From an uncultured Erysipelotrichaceae bacterium (lineage in GTDB: Bacteria > Bacillota_I > Bacilli_A > Erysipelotrichales > Erysipelotrichaceae): a stretch of DNA of 37,962 bases. The stretch spans positions 1 through 37,962 of the forward strand of contig CAMNGB010000004.1 in the NCBI GenBank assembly GCA_946537835.1, given 5' to 3'. Every line of letters starts with the position of its first letter. The first letter of the stretch is position 1. The translations under genes were made by a program, and so were the position numbers. The notes beneath the pieces were generated by a model, which was not told where the DNA came from, did not search any database, and saw only the letters and a list, made by a program, of their open reading frames with translations. Shown here one piece after another: positions 7,637 through 16,231 of this stretch.

Positions 7637-8610
7637 GCGAGAAACCGATTTTAAGCGTACGCAATCTGAAAACATATTTTGATGTCACCAAAGGCCTGTT
7701 CTCCAAAAAGCAGATCGTCAAGGCCGTCGATGATGTATCGTTCGATGTCCTGGAGAATGAGACATTCGGTCTGGTCGGTGAATCCGGCTGCGGCAAGACA
7801 ACACTCGGCCGCACGATTGTCAAACTGTATGAACCGGAAGCCGGTAGTATTGAATTCATGGGCACCGATATTGCCCATCTCAAAGGTGCCGAACTGAAGT
7901 CATTCCGCAAGGATATGCAGATGATTTTCCAGGATCCGTATGCATCACTGAATCCGCGCATGACGGTCGGTGAAATCATCAAGGAACCGATGATCATCCA
8001 CAACATTTACAATACAGATCAGGAAAGAGAAGAGCGGGTAGTGGAACTGCTCCGCATCGTCGGTCTGAAGCCTGACCATATCCGCCGTTATCCGGCAGAA
8101 TTCTCGGGCGGTCAGAGACAGCGTATCGGAATCGCCAGGGCTCTGGCAGTCAATCCGAAATTCATCGTCTGTGATGAACCGATCTCGGCTCTGGATGTAT
8201 CCATTCAGGCCCAGGTCATCAATCTTCTGAAAAACATCCAGAAGGAAATGGGACTTTCCTATCTGTTCATTGCCCATGATCTGAGCATGGTCAAGCATAT
8301 CTCCGACCGCATCGGCGTCATGTATCTGGGACATATGGTGGAAATGGGAAAAAGCGATGATGTATATCATCGTCCTCTTCACCCCTATACGACAGCTCTG
8401 CTGTCGGCAATTCCGATTCCTGATCCGGATACGGCAAAGACCAAGCAGAGAATTCTTCTGGAAGGGGAAATTCCTTCTCCGATCAATCCGCCGGCAGGAT
8501 GTCCGTTCTCTACCAGATGCCCGAAGGCATCGGAACGCTGCCGTAAGGAAATGCCGCAGCCGATTGAAGTCGGCGGCCGTATGGTCGCATGCCACCTGTA
8601 TGAAAGATGA
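7633..8610 (+). CDS. oppF: Oligopeptide ABC transporter ATP-binding protein OppF
   Basis: A 325-residue partner of OppD. It has Walker A GESGCGKTT, Q-loop FQDPYASLNPRM, signature FSGGQRQR, Walker B FIVCDEPISALD and switch FIAHDLSM, all canonical. The N-terminal region includes the short insert (DVTKGLFSKKQIVKAVDDVSF) seen in OppF before Walker A, and the C terminus carries CPFSTRCPKASERC from the oligopeptide ABC extension. It overlaps oppD by 4 bases and is followed after 9 bases by the guanylate-kinase-like gene, which shares the operon. Cytosolic, bound to the OppB/OppC membrane pair. Confidence 0.94.
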   Translation: MSEKPILSVRNLKTYFDVTKGLFSKKQIVKAVDDVSFDVLENETFGLVGESGCGKTTLGRTIVKLYEPEAGSIEFMGTDIAHLKGAELKSFRKDMQMIFQDPYASLNPRMTVGEIIKEPMIIHNIYNTDQEREERVVELLRIVGLKPDHIRRYPAEFSGGQRQRIGIARALAVNPKFIVCDEPISALDVSIQAQVINLLKNIQKEMGLSYLFIAHDLSMVKHISDRIGVMYLGHMVEMGKSDDVYHRPLHPYTTALLSAIPIPDPDTAKTKQRILLEGEIPSPINPPAGCPFSTRCPKASERCRKEMPQPIEVGGRMVACHLYER

Positions 8611-8619
8611 GGTAACATT

Positions 8620-9201
8620 ATGGCAAAAGGATTAGTTGTCATTCTGACCGGAGCCAGTTCGGTAGGGAAAGGCAGGATCAGGGACCTGCTGCTGGCAGAC
8701 CCCGATCTGAAACTGTTTTTCTCCATATCGGAAACGACAAGACCCAAAAAGGAAAATGAAGTCGACGGCAAGGATTATTACTTTGTTTCGTACAAACAGT
8801 TTGCGGAATCGGTCAAAAACCATGAACTGCTGGAGTATACGGAATTTAACGGCTATTATTACGGAACACCGAAGGCGCAGGTTGAATTCCTGGCTTCCAA
8901 GGGAAAGAATGTTCTGATCGAAGTCGAAGCCCAGGGTGTAGGTCCGATCAAGCTTAACATTCCCGACAGTCTTGCTTTCTTCGTCATGCCGGAAAGCAGG
9001 GAAGAACTGGAAAAACAGATTGCCGAACGCTATAAGGATGATGAGGCTTCCGTCAGCCGCCGTATCAACAAGGCGAAGATGGAAATGGAACTTGCACCGC
9101 TGTTCCGCAATGTTGTCACAAATACCGACGGCGAAGCAGCCTTCCGTGAAATCAAGGCGAAGATCCTGGAGGAAATGGAACTTCGCAAACAGAAAAAGTA
9201 A
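8620..9201 (+). CDS. Guanylate-kinase-like protein
   Basis: A 193-residue protein that is a full-length match to guanylate kinase, which phosphorylates GMP to GDP. The GMP-binding segment SISETTRPKKENEVDGKDYYFVS, the EYTEFNGYYYGTP block, the EVEAQGVGPI strand and the lid region RRINKAKMEME all follow the family. The P-loop is unusual: GASSVGKGR (residues 10-18), where Bacillota enzymes usually have GPSGVGKGT. The Thr that would help bind magnesium is Arg, so activity on ATP may be altered. It sits last in an oligopeptide transport operon, 9 bases after oppF, an unusual place for a housekeeping nucleotide kinase, so it may be a second paralogue with a specialised role. No gmk symbol is assigned for that reason. 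Confidence 0.8.
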   Translation: MAKGLVVILTGASSVGKGRIRDLLLADPDLKLFFSISETTRPKKENEVDGKDYYFVSYKQFAESVKNHELLEYTEFNGYYYGTPKAQVEFLASKGKNVLIEVEAQGVGPIKLNIPDSLAFFVMPESREELEKQIAERYKDDEASVSRRINKAKMEMELAPLFRNVVTNTDGEAAFREIKAKILEEMELRKQKK

Positions 9202-9203
9202 AG

Positions 9204-9229
9204 AAGAGAGGCTTATAACCTCTCTTTTT
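9204..9229 (+). terminator. Rho-independent terminator of the opp operon
   Basis: AAGAGAGG pairs perfectly with CCTCTCTT around a seven-base loop and runs into five T. It lies between two convergent transcription units, the opp operon and the minus-strand addBA genes, and may also slow transcription coming from the other side. Confidence 0.88.
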
Positions 9230-9235
9230 CATTGT

Positions 9236-12200
9236 CTACTGTATCTCAATTGCCTTGCTGTGATGGAATGACCACGCATAGGCATCGATATGATGGTCCG
9301 GATAGAAATGGGCCAGCACACTGCGATAGGCATTGAGCTGCGGAGAATACATATTCCGGATCTCTTCTTCGGAAGCACGGTCGGTCTTGAAATCGATCAG
9401 AATGATGCGGTCTCTGCCGATGGCCGCAAAGTCCATGATACCGGTGATGCGCATTGTTTCATTTTCGTAGAAGAACGGATATTCCTTATGGATTTCCATT
9501 TCTTTTGCCTGCCGGTACAGATCGCTGCTGCCGAAGGCAAGCATCGACTTCACTGCCTGATCCGGCAGGGAAGGATCCGCATATTTCCGGATCAGTTCTT
9601 CATTCCAGTCCGCATCATCCGGCAGAGCTGCCGCCAGTTCATGCATCAGTGTACCGTAGGAGGTGCCGCGGGTATTTTCGGACAGCGGCGGAAGAGAGCG
9701 TGAGATTTCTTTGTTCTGCGGCTGTTCCAGCGAACTCGGTGTCAGCAGTTCCGGCAGGGGGAGATATTCTTCCTGCCATTTTGCTATGCCGGTATCCTGC
9801 GGAAGAACATCTTCACGCTCACCCGTCAGAAGTGATGCCTCATCAAAAGTGACAGTATGAACGGACAGCAGTCCGTTTTCATTCAGTCCTTCTTCATGAT
9901 CCATGGCAGCCGTGATCAGTCCGGTAATTCCTTTTCTGTTTTTCAGAGCGGAAATATTCAGGACTTTCTGCCGTGGTACGGCAGCCGCCGCATCATCAAC
10001 GATAATCAGACGTTCTTCTGCCCTGGTTACGGCTACATACAGCAGACGGCTGAATTCTTCCAGGTCTTCCTTGCTGTCACGGTATGCAATTGCCAGTCTC
10101 TGAACCGTCGGGAAAACAATTCTCGTATCAGGATCGACATCATCAAACCCGAGCATGAGTTCATCATCGATCATGACCTTTGACAGCGATGAACGGTCCC
10201 GGTTGGCGCCTGTTCCCCAGAGGAAAACGATCTTATACTGCAGTCCTTTGGAATGATGAATCGTTGTGACGGTCACAACATCATCATCCTTCCCGGAGGT
10301 GACTGCTTCCGAGGATTTTTCATCACTGCCGGCTTCAATTTCATCGATCAGTTCCGTAACTGTCAGCATCTCACCGGTGATTACCTTGTCAAAGAGATAG
10401 TCGAAATTCGCCTGGTCCTTTTTGGGAAGAACTTCATAGAACGGTGTGCCGTTCACATCGCTGATCATGATTTCCTGCAGCAGGGCAGCCGGACCGCTGC
10501 GCCGGGCAGTTTCCTGCAGTCCGGCAAAGCGGCGGGGAATATCGGGATACAGGTTCCTTACCGCCCTGTACAGGCGCTTTTCTCCCTGCAGAACCATCCG
10601 GGCAATCTCTTCATCACTGAATCCGTACATCGGTGATGTCAGTACGGCGAGAAGCGAGATCTCATCCTGTTCATTCTGCATGTATTTCAGCATGGCCAGA
10701 ATATCGAGGCAGAGATCGGAACGGTAAAAGCCTTCCCGGGCATCGATATCATAAGGAATCCGGAACCGGTCAAACTGTGACCGCAGTGCCAGCTGATCGG
10801 CATGGCTGCGGGTCAGTACGGCAAAGTCATGCCAGGAAAGGGAAGGATCATCCTGCATCATCTGATGTATACGGGAGGAAATCCATGCCGATTTCATATA
10901 TTTGGCTTCGCCTGACCGCATGGCTTTGCGCTTTCCCTTTGCGGTTACTTCCGGTTCGGGTTTTTCGATCAGCACCAGTTCAACCCGGGCATCAGACGAT
11001 TTTTTCTGACGTTCCTGGCCGGCACTGACATGATCCGCTTCCAGATAGGCATCACGGATGCCGCCGATATTCAGAAGCCGTTCAAACAGAACATTGGTAA
11101 AACGGATGATCTGCTCATCGGAGCGGTAATTATGGCGGAGATTGAATGTCACATTTGCATTGTCGCTGATCAGATCACGCATCAGCTGCGGCTTAGCCTG
11201 GCGGAAGCGGTAGATGGACTGCTTGACGTCACCGACCCGGAAAATCAGTTTATCACCGGCAATCATCCGGATGATTGTATCCTGCAGAATGCTGGTATCC
11301 TGAAATTCGTCGACCAGTATTTCTTCGATGCCGGCACTGATGCGCTTTGCGGCAGCACCGTCATTTGCCTGCAGGATCTGCAGGGCATAGCGTTCCATGT
11401 CTCCGAAATCCAGGCAGGCACATTCCTTCTTCAGTTTTTCAAAATGTTCTGATACGGACTTTGCCAGTTCAATCAGAAGAGAAGCCGTTTCGGCATCCCG
11501 TCCGGAACGTTCGGCAAAGATATGTTCCGGATAGCAGACTGACAGCATACTGTCGATACGCGAGAAGATCAGCTCCCGGGTTTCATTCAGGATCTCATCC
11601 TTTCCCTTGACGATTCTGACCTGTGCAAGATCATGCAGCTTGGCGCGGAATCCTTCATAATCATGTTCATTCAGCAGCTGCAGGCAGTCATTGCTGCAGC
11701 TGATCAGGGGAATGAACATATCCGGTGTGATCTTGTCATCCCCGTCCAGGAATTCCAGACGGTTCAGACCGCTTTCAGCGGCGTCATGAATTTCCAGACA
11801 TATTTCTGCCAGCATTGAAAACCACGCATCCTGCACTTCTTCCGGCAGTTCTGTCAGGTGCCGGAAAGGCCTGTACATGGTTTCCGCTTTTCGGTACCAT
11901 GCCTGCGGATCAACGGCCGCATCGGCATGGGAACGGATCGTATCGGTGATTCCGTAAAGGGTATTGAAGTCTTCGCTGCGCTGGGAAAACCAGACGGTCA
12001 GCTTCATCAGTCCTTCCGGGTTCACTGCATTCATTTCCTTCAGGGCAGCTTCATAGGCATTTCTCTGCAGAAGTTCCTTTTTTCCTTCCGAAAGGATATT
12101 GGCTGTCGTTGCCGGATCCAGTCCGATGACGCTGCAGTATTTTTTGATGATATTCAGGCAGAAGGAGTCAATGGTCGTAATGCTGGCATTGACCAGAGAG

Positions 12201-12493
12201 GTAATCTGCCGGTCGATATATTCCTGATCTTCTGCCGTTTTGGCCTCAGCCTTCATCAGATGAAGTTCTTTGGCCAGACGGTTTTTCATTTCTTCTGCTG
12301 CTGCCGAAGTAAAAGTCAGGGCAATGATCTTTTCCAGATCGACCCGGTCATCGATGATGCGTTTCATGATGCGGGTAACAAGCACCTTTGTCTTGCCGGC
12401 GCCGGCAGAGGCTGAAACGATAATATTCTTTCCGTTCAGTTCACGGATGGCATCCTGCTGGAAGCTGTCACTGCTGCCGATATCGACTCTCAT
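9236..12493 (-). CDS. addA: ATP-dependent helicase/nuclease subunit A
   Basis: A 1085-residue UvrD-like helicase with a C-terminal RecB-family nuclease. AddAB processes double-strand DNA ends for RecA-dependent repair, replacing RecBCD in Bacillota. Walker A is ASAGAGKTK (residues 28-35), Walker B is EEILVDEFQDTS, further helicase motifs include VGDVKQSIYRFRQA, NLRHNYRS, TTIHHSKGLQYKIVFL and LLYVAVTRAEERL, and the nuclease core is GIMDFAAIGRDRIILIDFKTDR with its catalytic Asp and Lys. The length is somewhat below the roughly 1230 residues of the Bacillus enzyme. Its ATG overlaps the addB stop codon in an ATGA junction (12490-12493), so the two subunits are translationally coupled. Confidence 0.95.
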   Translation of the reverse strand: MRVDIGSSDSFQQDAIRELNGKNIIVSASAGAGKTKVLVTRIMKRIIDDRVDLEKIIALTFTSAAAEEMKNRLAKELHLMKAEAKTAEDQEYIDRQITSLVNASITTIDSFCLNIIKKYCSVIGLDPATTANILSEGKKELLQRNAYEAALKEMNAVNPEGLMKLTVWFSQRSEDFNTLYGITDTIRSHADAAVDPQAWYRKAETMYRPFRHLTELPEEVQDAWFSMLAEICLEIHDAAESGLNRLEFLDGDDKITPDMFIPLISCSNDCLQLLNEHDYEGFRAKLHDLAQVRIVKGKDEILNETRELIFSRIDSMLSVCYPEHIFAERSGRDAETASLLIELAKSVSEHFEKLKKECACLDFGDMERYALQILQANDGAAAKRISAGIEEILVDEFQDTSILQDTIIRMIAGDKLIFRVGDVKQSIYRFRQAKPQLMRDLISDNANVTFNLRHNYRSDEQIIRFTNVLFERLLNIGGIRDAYLEADHVSAGQERQKKSSDARVELVLIEKPEPEVTAKGKRKAMRSGEAKYMKSAWISSRIHQMMQDDPSLSWHDFAVLTRSHADQLALRSQFDRFRIPYDIDAREGFYRSDLCLDILAMLKYMQNEQDEISLLAVLTSPMYGFSDEEIARMVLQGEKRLYRAVRNLYPDIPRRFAGLQETARRSGPAALLQEIMISDVNGTPFYEVLPKKDQANFDYLFDKVITGEMLTVTELIDEIEAGSDEKSSEAVTSGKDDDVVTVTTIHHSKGLQYKIVFLWGTGANRDRSSLSKVMIDDELMLGFDDVDPDTRIVFPTVQRLAIAYRDSKEDLEEFSRLLYVAVTRAEERLIIVDDAAAAVPRQKVLNISALKNRKGITGLITAAMDHEEGLNENGLLSVHTVTFDEASLLTGEREDVLPQDTGIAKWQEEYLPLPELLTPSSLEQPQNKEISRSLPPLSENTRGTSYGTLMHELAAALPDDADWNEELIRKYADPSLPDQAVKSMLAFGSSDLYRQAKEMEIHKEYPFFYENETMRITGIMDFAAIGRDRIILIDFKTDRASEEEIRNMYSPQLNAYRSVLAHFYPDHHIDAYAWSFHHSKAIEIQ

Positions 12494-15165
12494 GATTTTG
12501 CCTCCTTTGCCTTCTTCAGGTCTTTCTCATAGATCTTTACCGGATTCCTGCTGTCGCCGTGGAAGCGGCAGATACCGGCATAGTCACAGAAGGTGCATGC
12601 ACCTTCAACCGGTGCCAGTGATATGCCGGCAGGTTCCGTGCTGCTTTCTTCTTTCGACAGCAGTTTCTCATAGAAATATTCATACAGGACATGCAGGCAC
12701 TCCTGAACGGCTGCCATGTCATAGACACTCTTCAGTCCGGCAACGTGGTCACCGTTGCGGTCAATGGCATCGGTGCGGTCGCTCAGTGTCCATCCCTGCA
12801 GTTTCCTGCTGTCCCGCACAAGGGCTGAGAACAGGTTTTCCTCATCCGTGAAATCACACTCTTTCAAAGTGAATTTGCGGCGTTCTGCCGAAGCGGCAGG
12901 CAGTTCCTTTTCAGCTGAAATGTTTTCTTCCTTCATGCTGAAGTAGTAGGCGCCGCCGGCTTCATACTCCTGCATCAGCTGCAGGGCAGTCATCATATAC
13001 GACAGCATCTGCAGCTGCAGGCCTTCCTGTACCTTGGATGCATTCAGAGACTTTACGGAAGACTTATAGTCGATGATTTCCAGAAGATGACTGGCTTCAT
13101 CGGTATTGATGCGGTCGATCGTACCGTTGAGACGGACATGTTCGGAAACTGCAATATTGTCGAAATGATGCTCCGGCCGGTACGGACGGAATGAGGTGCA
13201 TTTTTCATATTCCTTCAGGAAGGCAACGCTGCGGTGAAGGGTTCTCTGCATGCGCATGCGGCTGATGCGGATCATGTCGGAATGATGTGGTTCAATGACC
13301 TCCAGTGCTTCGAAATACGGTGCAATGATTTCATCGATCCGCTCATCTGTCAGCCAGTCGGCATAGTCTTCACCGGCACTGAGCATGCCGTTTTCCATGA
13401 CCGCATGCTGAATGGTCCCGATATGGGCGGCATCCACAGCCGGAATCTGTTCCCTGCGCACATAAAGGCCGGAGGCAATGAAGTACCGGTAGGGACAGCT
13501 GAACCAGGCTTCGATGGAACTGACAGACCCGCGGATATAGGGCCCGTCTGCATCTTCCCTTGTGAACAGTGCCCGGGAGGTTTCTTCTTCCAGAACATGA
13601 TGCCGGAAACGGTTCTTCCCTGCAGTCTGCAGATCCCATCTGCGGTCTTCGCCGAGACCGAGACTGCCCAGTTCAAATGCCGGCACCAGCTGTCTGCCTT
13701 CATAGTCGTTCGTTGCATAGGAAAAATACAGGTCTTCGGATGCACTGTTCAGGATCCAGTCAAGCTGTCTGCTGTATATCTTTTCTCTTTCCGAAAGGGT
13801 AGGGAAATCCGGCAGCTGTCTGACGTAGTCTTCGTCAAACAGGCCGTTCATTGCCTTGAAGCCGGGGTAGCTTTTGCCGCTGCAGCCAAGCACATAGGTG
13901 ACGGCACGGCTGTCCAGCGGCCGGTGCAGATCGGTGACCATGCAGAATTCCGACAGCGGCGAAGTCTTTGACTGCCGCATGGAACGGACTGTTTCAGCCG
14001 CAAATACGGCATCGGCAGCACTTTCCGCAGAGGGAAGAATATCCATGAGCAGACTGCGGATCTGCATGCCGGCAGCCCGTTCGTCTTCATTTTCAAGAAG
14101 AGGCGAGACTGCCAGCAGTTCATAGGCGGTCTGCAGGATCTCTTTCGGTTCTTCTGCCTGCAGCATTTTCTGCATGGGTTCACGAATTGTTTCAAAGTAT
14201 GATTCCGCTTCATGATCCAGTTCCCGGAAGGTGATCAGTTCCCTGTTTTTGGCGACGGTATCTTCTTCCCGGGAGTGAATGCGGGTCAGAATTTCTTCGT
14301 ATCGGAGCGATGTCTGCGGTGCTTCGGTTTCAGTCATGGTCTGGCGCAGATAGGAAAGCAGCCGGCCTTCACACGGCTCCAGAAGTCCTGACAGCAGAAC
14401 ATTCAGCAGATGAGCGGCATCCTTATGCAGCATAAAGTCAACAGCCTGAAAAAAGGCATTCTGAATCCTGGTGAAGCACGGTTCACAGACATAGGATGCA
14501 GGGATCCCGTAGCGTCTGAAAACCTGCCGGATCAGCGGCATCTGTACGGCCGGTTCACAGAGCACGACAAGACACGGCTTTTTCCTGCGGCAGATATCCT
14601 GGGCTACTGCTTCTGCTTCGCGGCGCATTGACAAGGCATGGCGCATATGCCGGCGGGGAGAATTTACCGGGGCCGGGACAGTTTTTACACCTGCCTTCTG
14701 CAGGTCTTCAAGAAACCGGAAACGGAAGCAGTCGGTTTCGAATCCGGGAATGATCTGCAGTCCTTCTTTTCCGGCCGCTTCCTTCAGAAGCACATCACGA
14801 TGGCTGTACAGCCGTTTTTCCTTCAGGTTTTCCTCCAGGATCCATCCCAGGATCATTTTCAGTTCCTTCTCGGCCTCATCCCGCTGCGGCAGTGCATCTG
14901 CGGCAATGCCCCACAGTGAAATCTCCTCTGCAAAGGAAAGAAGCTCCTGAAAAAAGGCAGGATATGAAAGCATATCCCGGTAATACTTCAGCTCGGATGA
15001 GTGTTTCCTGATTCCGGCGGCGCATCTGAACAGCAGCAGAGAATCAGATTCTTCTGCTTTCGGATACAGCAGGGCGGATAATGATATGATCTGCAGACCG
15101 AGTCTGCTTTTCAGCCGGTGAAACAGTTCTTCCCGGCGATATTCTTCAGCAATCAGAATTTCCAT
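12490..15165 (-). CDS. addB: ATP-dependent nuclease subunit B
   Basis: An 891-residue partner of AddA. The C-terminal nuclease carries NGTIDRINTDEASHLLEIIDYKSS, with the catalytic Asp and Lys. The iron-sulfur cysteines that staple this domain are visible as one Cys in WFSCPYRYF and three in CTFCDYAGIC close to the C terminus. Unlike Bacillus AddB (about 1166 residues), the N terminus has no GxxxxGKT P-loop, so it is a shortened form resembling RexB in lacking ATP-binding motifs. No Shine-Dalgarno sequence precedes the ATG; a TGTTATCAT extended -10 lies six bases upstream (15180-15172), suggesting a leaderless transcript. It faces away from the glutamine-rich gene, whose start is 79 bases off. 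Confidence 0.92.
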   Translation of the reverse strand: MEILIAEEYRREELFHRLKSRLGLQIISLSALLYPKAEESDSLLLFRCAAGIRKHSSELKYYRDMLSYPAFFQELLSFAEEISLWGIAADALPQRDEAEKELKMILGWILEENLKEKRLYSHRDVLLKEAAGKEGLQIIPGFETDCFRFRFLEDLQKAGVKTVPAPVNSPRRHMRHALSMRREAEAVAQDICRRKKPCLVVLCEPAVQMPLIRQVFRRYGIPASYVCEPCFTRIQNAFFQAVDFMLHKDAAHLLNVLLSGLLEPCEGRLLSYLRQTMTETEAPQTSLRYEEILTRIHSREEDTVAKNRELITFRELDHEAESYFETIREPMQKMLQAEEPKEILQTAYELLAVSPLLENEDERAAGMQIRSLLMDILPSAESAADAVFAAETVRSMRQSKTSPLSEFCMVTDLHRPLDSRAVTYVLGCSGKSYPGFKAMNGLFDEDYVRQLPDFPTLSEREKIYSRQLDWILNSASEDLYFSYATNDYEGRQLVPAFELGSLGLGEDRRWDLQTAGKNRFRHHVLEEETSRALFTREDADGPYIRGSVSSIEAWFSCPYRYFIASGLYVRREQIPAVDAAHIGTIQHAVMENGMLSAGEDYADWLTDERIDEIIAPYFEALEVIEPHHSDMIRISRMRMQRTLHRSVAFLKEYEKCTSFRPYRPEHHFDNIAVSEHVRLNGTIDRINTDEASHLLEIIDYKSSVKSLNASKVQEGLQLQMLSYMMTALQLMQEYEAGGAYYFSMKEENISAEKELPAASAERRKFTLKECDFTDEENLFSALVRDSRKLQGWTLSDRTDAIDRNGDHVAGLKSVYDMAAVQECLHVLYEYFYEKLLSKEESSTEPAGISLAPVEGACTFCDYAGICRFHGDSRNPVKIYEKDLKKAKEAKS

Positions 15166-15171
15166 GTTTTC

Positions 15172-15180
15172 ATGATAACA
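15172..15180 (-). promoter_or_regulatory. Extended -10 element of addB
   Basis: Read on the minus strand the sequence is TGT-TATCAT, an extended -10 box with five of six consensus bases. Only GAAAAC separates it from the addB ATG, so the predicted transcription start falls on or next to the start codon. No convincing -35 box is seen. Confidence 0.55.
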
Positions 15181-15243
15181 CAGGATGGAAATACGTGGCG
15201 AAGCGCTCTGATTAACGTATAATGAAAGCAGGAGATTATAATT

Positions 15244-16230
15244 ATGACAAATACCAATGATAATGTAACCAAAGTATTCAAAGCATTTGAGGAGAATCCG
15301 TCAGCGATGAATGACCTGCTGAATAAGGATGAGACAGAAGTCATCCGCGGTATTCTCGGCAGCGCCAACGTCAGCGATGAAGAACTGAAGGAAGTAACCA
15401 GACAGGTCAATGAAAACAATGTCATGAAACTGTACCTCGGAGCGGACGGGCAGATCGATGCCAATCAGCTTCTGGGAATGACCGGCGGCTTCACTTCCGT
15501 TGAAAGAGGAAAGAAAACAGATGCCATCGGAGCACTGCTTGACGGCAAGCTGGATATCAAGGATCTGCTGGCTCTGATCACACTGATGAGCGGAAACAGT
15601 TCTTCTTCGCATTCGAACACTTCAGGCGGACTGCTCGGCACACTGCTTGGAGGTTCCCAGCAACAGCAGCAGACACAGCAGGCTTCACCGCTCAGTCTGT
15701 TCAATTCGCTCCTGAACGCTTCCCAGGCACAGCAGCAACAGCAACAGCAGACACCGTCGCTGTTCTCCAGTCTGTTCGGTCACTCCCAGCAGCAACAGCA
15801 GCAGACACAGCAGGCTCAGAATAATGCCCAGCTGAATGCACTGCTGCAGGCACTCATGGCCCAGCAGCAGGCTCAGCAGCAGCAACAGGCGCAGCAGCAG
15901 ACCCAACAGCAGCAGTCACAGACAATGAACCAGCTGCTCGGCACACTGCTCGGACAGGCACAGCAGCAACAGCAGACCCAGCCGGCATCGAACAGCCTGC
16001 TCGGCACACTGCTCGGTCAGCATTCCCAGCAGTCATCCGGCCAGACCCAGAACAGTGCCGTACTGAATGCACCGCTGTTTACCGAAGCACCGGCAGCCAG
16101 CAACAGCAGCCAGTCTGCAAACAGTTCGCTGAATCAGTTCCTCGGTCAGTCTGCGACCAACAGCAACGGCACGGTCAATGTCAATTCGATGTTTGATCTG
16201 ATCAATATTCTGATGGGGGCAAAAAAATAA
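15244..16230 (+). CDS. Glutamine-rich repeat protein with LLGTLLG segments (unknown function)
   Basis: A 328-residue protein that I do not recognise as a known family. Residues 1-120 look like a compact acidic helical domain. Residues about 129-300 alternate short hydrophobic segments with Gln tracts: LLGTLLG occurs at 130-136, 231-237 and 252-258, with related LSLFNSLL, PSLFSSLF, LNALLQALM and LNQFLG segments between. Gln runs reach seven (QQQQQQQ near 163-169), and about 58 of the last 200 residues are Gln, with many Ser and Asn. The C terminus ends in a hydrophobic helix, MFDLINILM. There is no signal peptide or membrane segment. The composition is prion-like, and the spaced amphipathic segments could drive assembly. 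AGGAG lies nine bases before the ATG and TATAAT at 15218-15223. The YdbC-like gene begins one base after its stop. Confidence 0.85.
   Translation: MTNTNDNVTKVFKAFEENPSAMNDLLNKDETEVIRGILGSANVSDEELKEVTRQVNENNVMKLYLGADGQIDANQLLGMTGGFTSVERGKKTDAIGALLDGKLDIKDLLALITLMSGNSSSSHSNTSGGLLGTLLGGSQQQQQTQQASPLSLFNSLLNASQAQQQQQQQTPSLFSSLFGHSQQQQQQTQQAQNNAQLNALLQALMAQQQAQQQQQAQQQTQQQQSQTMNQLLGTLLGQAQQQQQTQPASNSLLGTLLGQHSQQSSGQTQNSAVLNAPLFTEAPAASNSSQSANSSLNQFLGQSATNSNGTVNVNSMFDLINILMGAKK
15655..16045 (+). repeat. CAG/CAA codon-repeat tract with imperfect protein repeats
   Basis: This part of the glutamine-rich gene is built from mixed CAG and CAA codons, interrupted by ACA, GCA and hydrophobic LLGTLLG-like modules encoded by similar CTGCTCGGCACACTGCT sequences (around 15630, 15933 and 15993). 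The near-identical DNA of these modules suggests recent internal duplication. Such tracts are prone to length change by slippage or recombination. Confidence 0.75.
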
Positions 16231-16231
16231 T

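Noticed and set aside
15655-16045. CAG/CAA repeats considered as a CRISPR-like or satellite array
   Set aside because: The repeats are in frame, code for Gln, have no unique spacers of constant size, and sit inside a gene with a good ribosome site.
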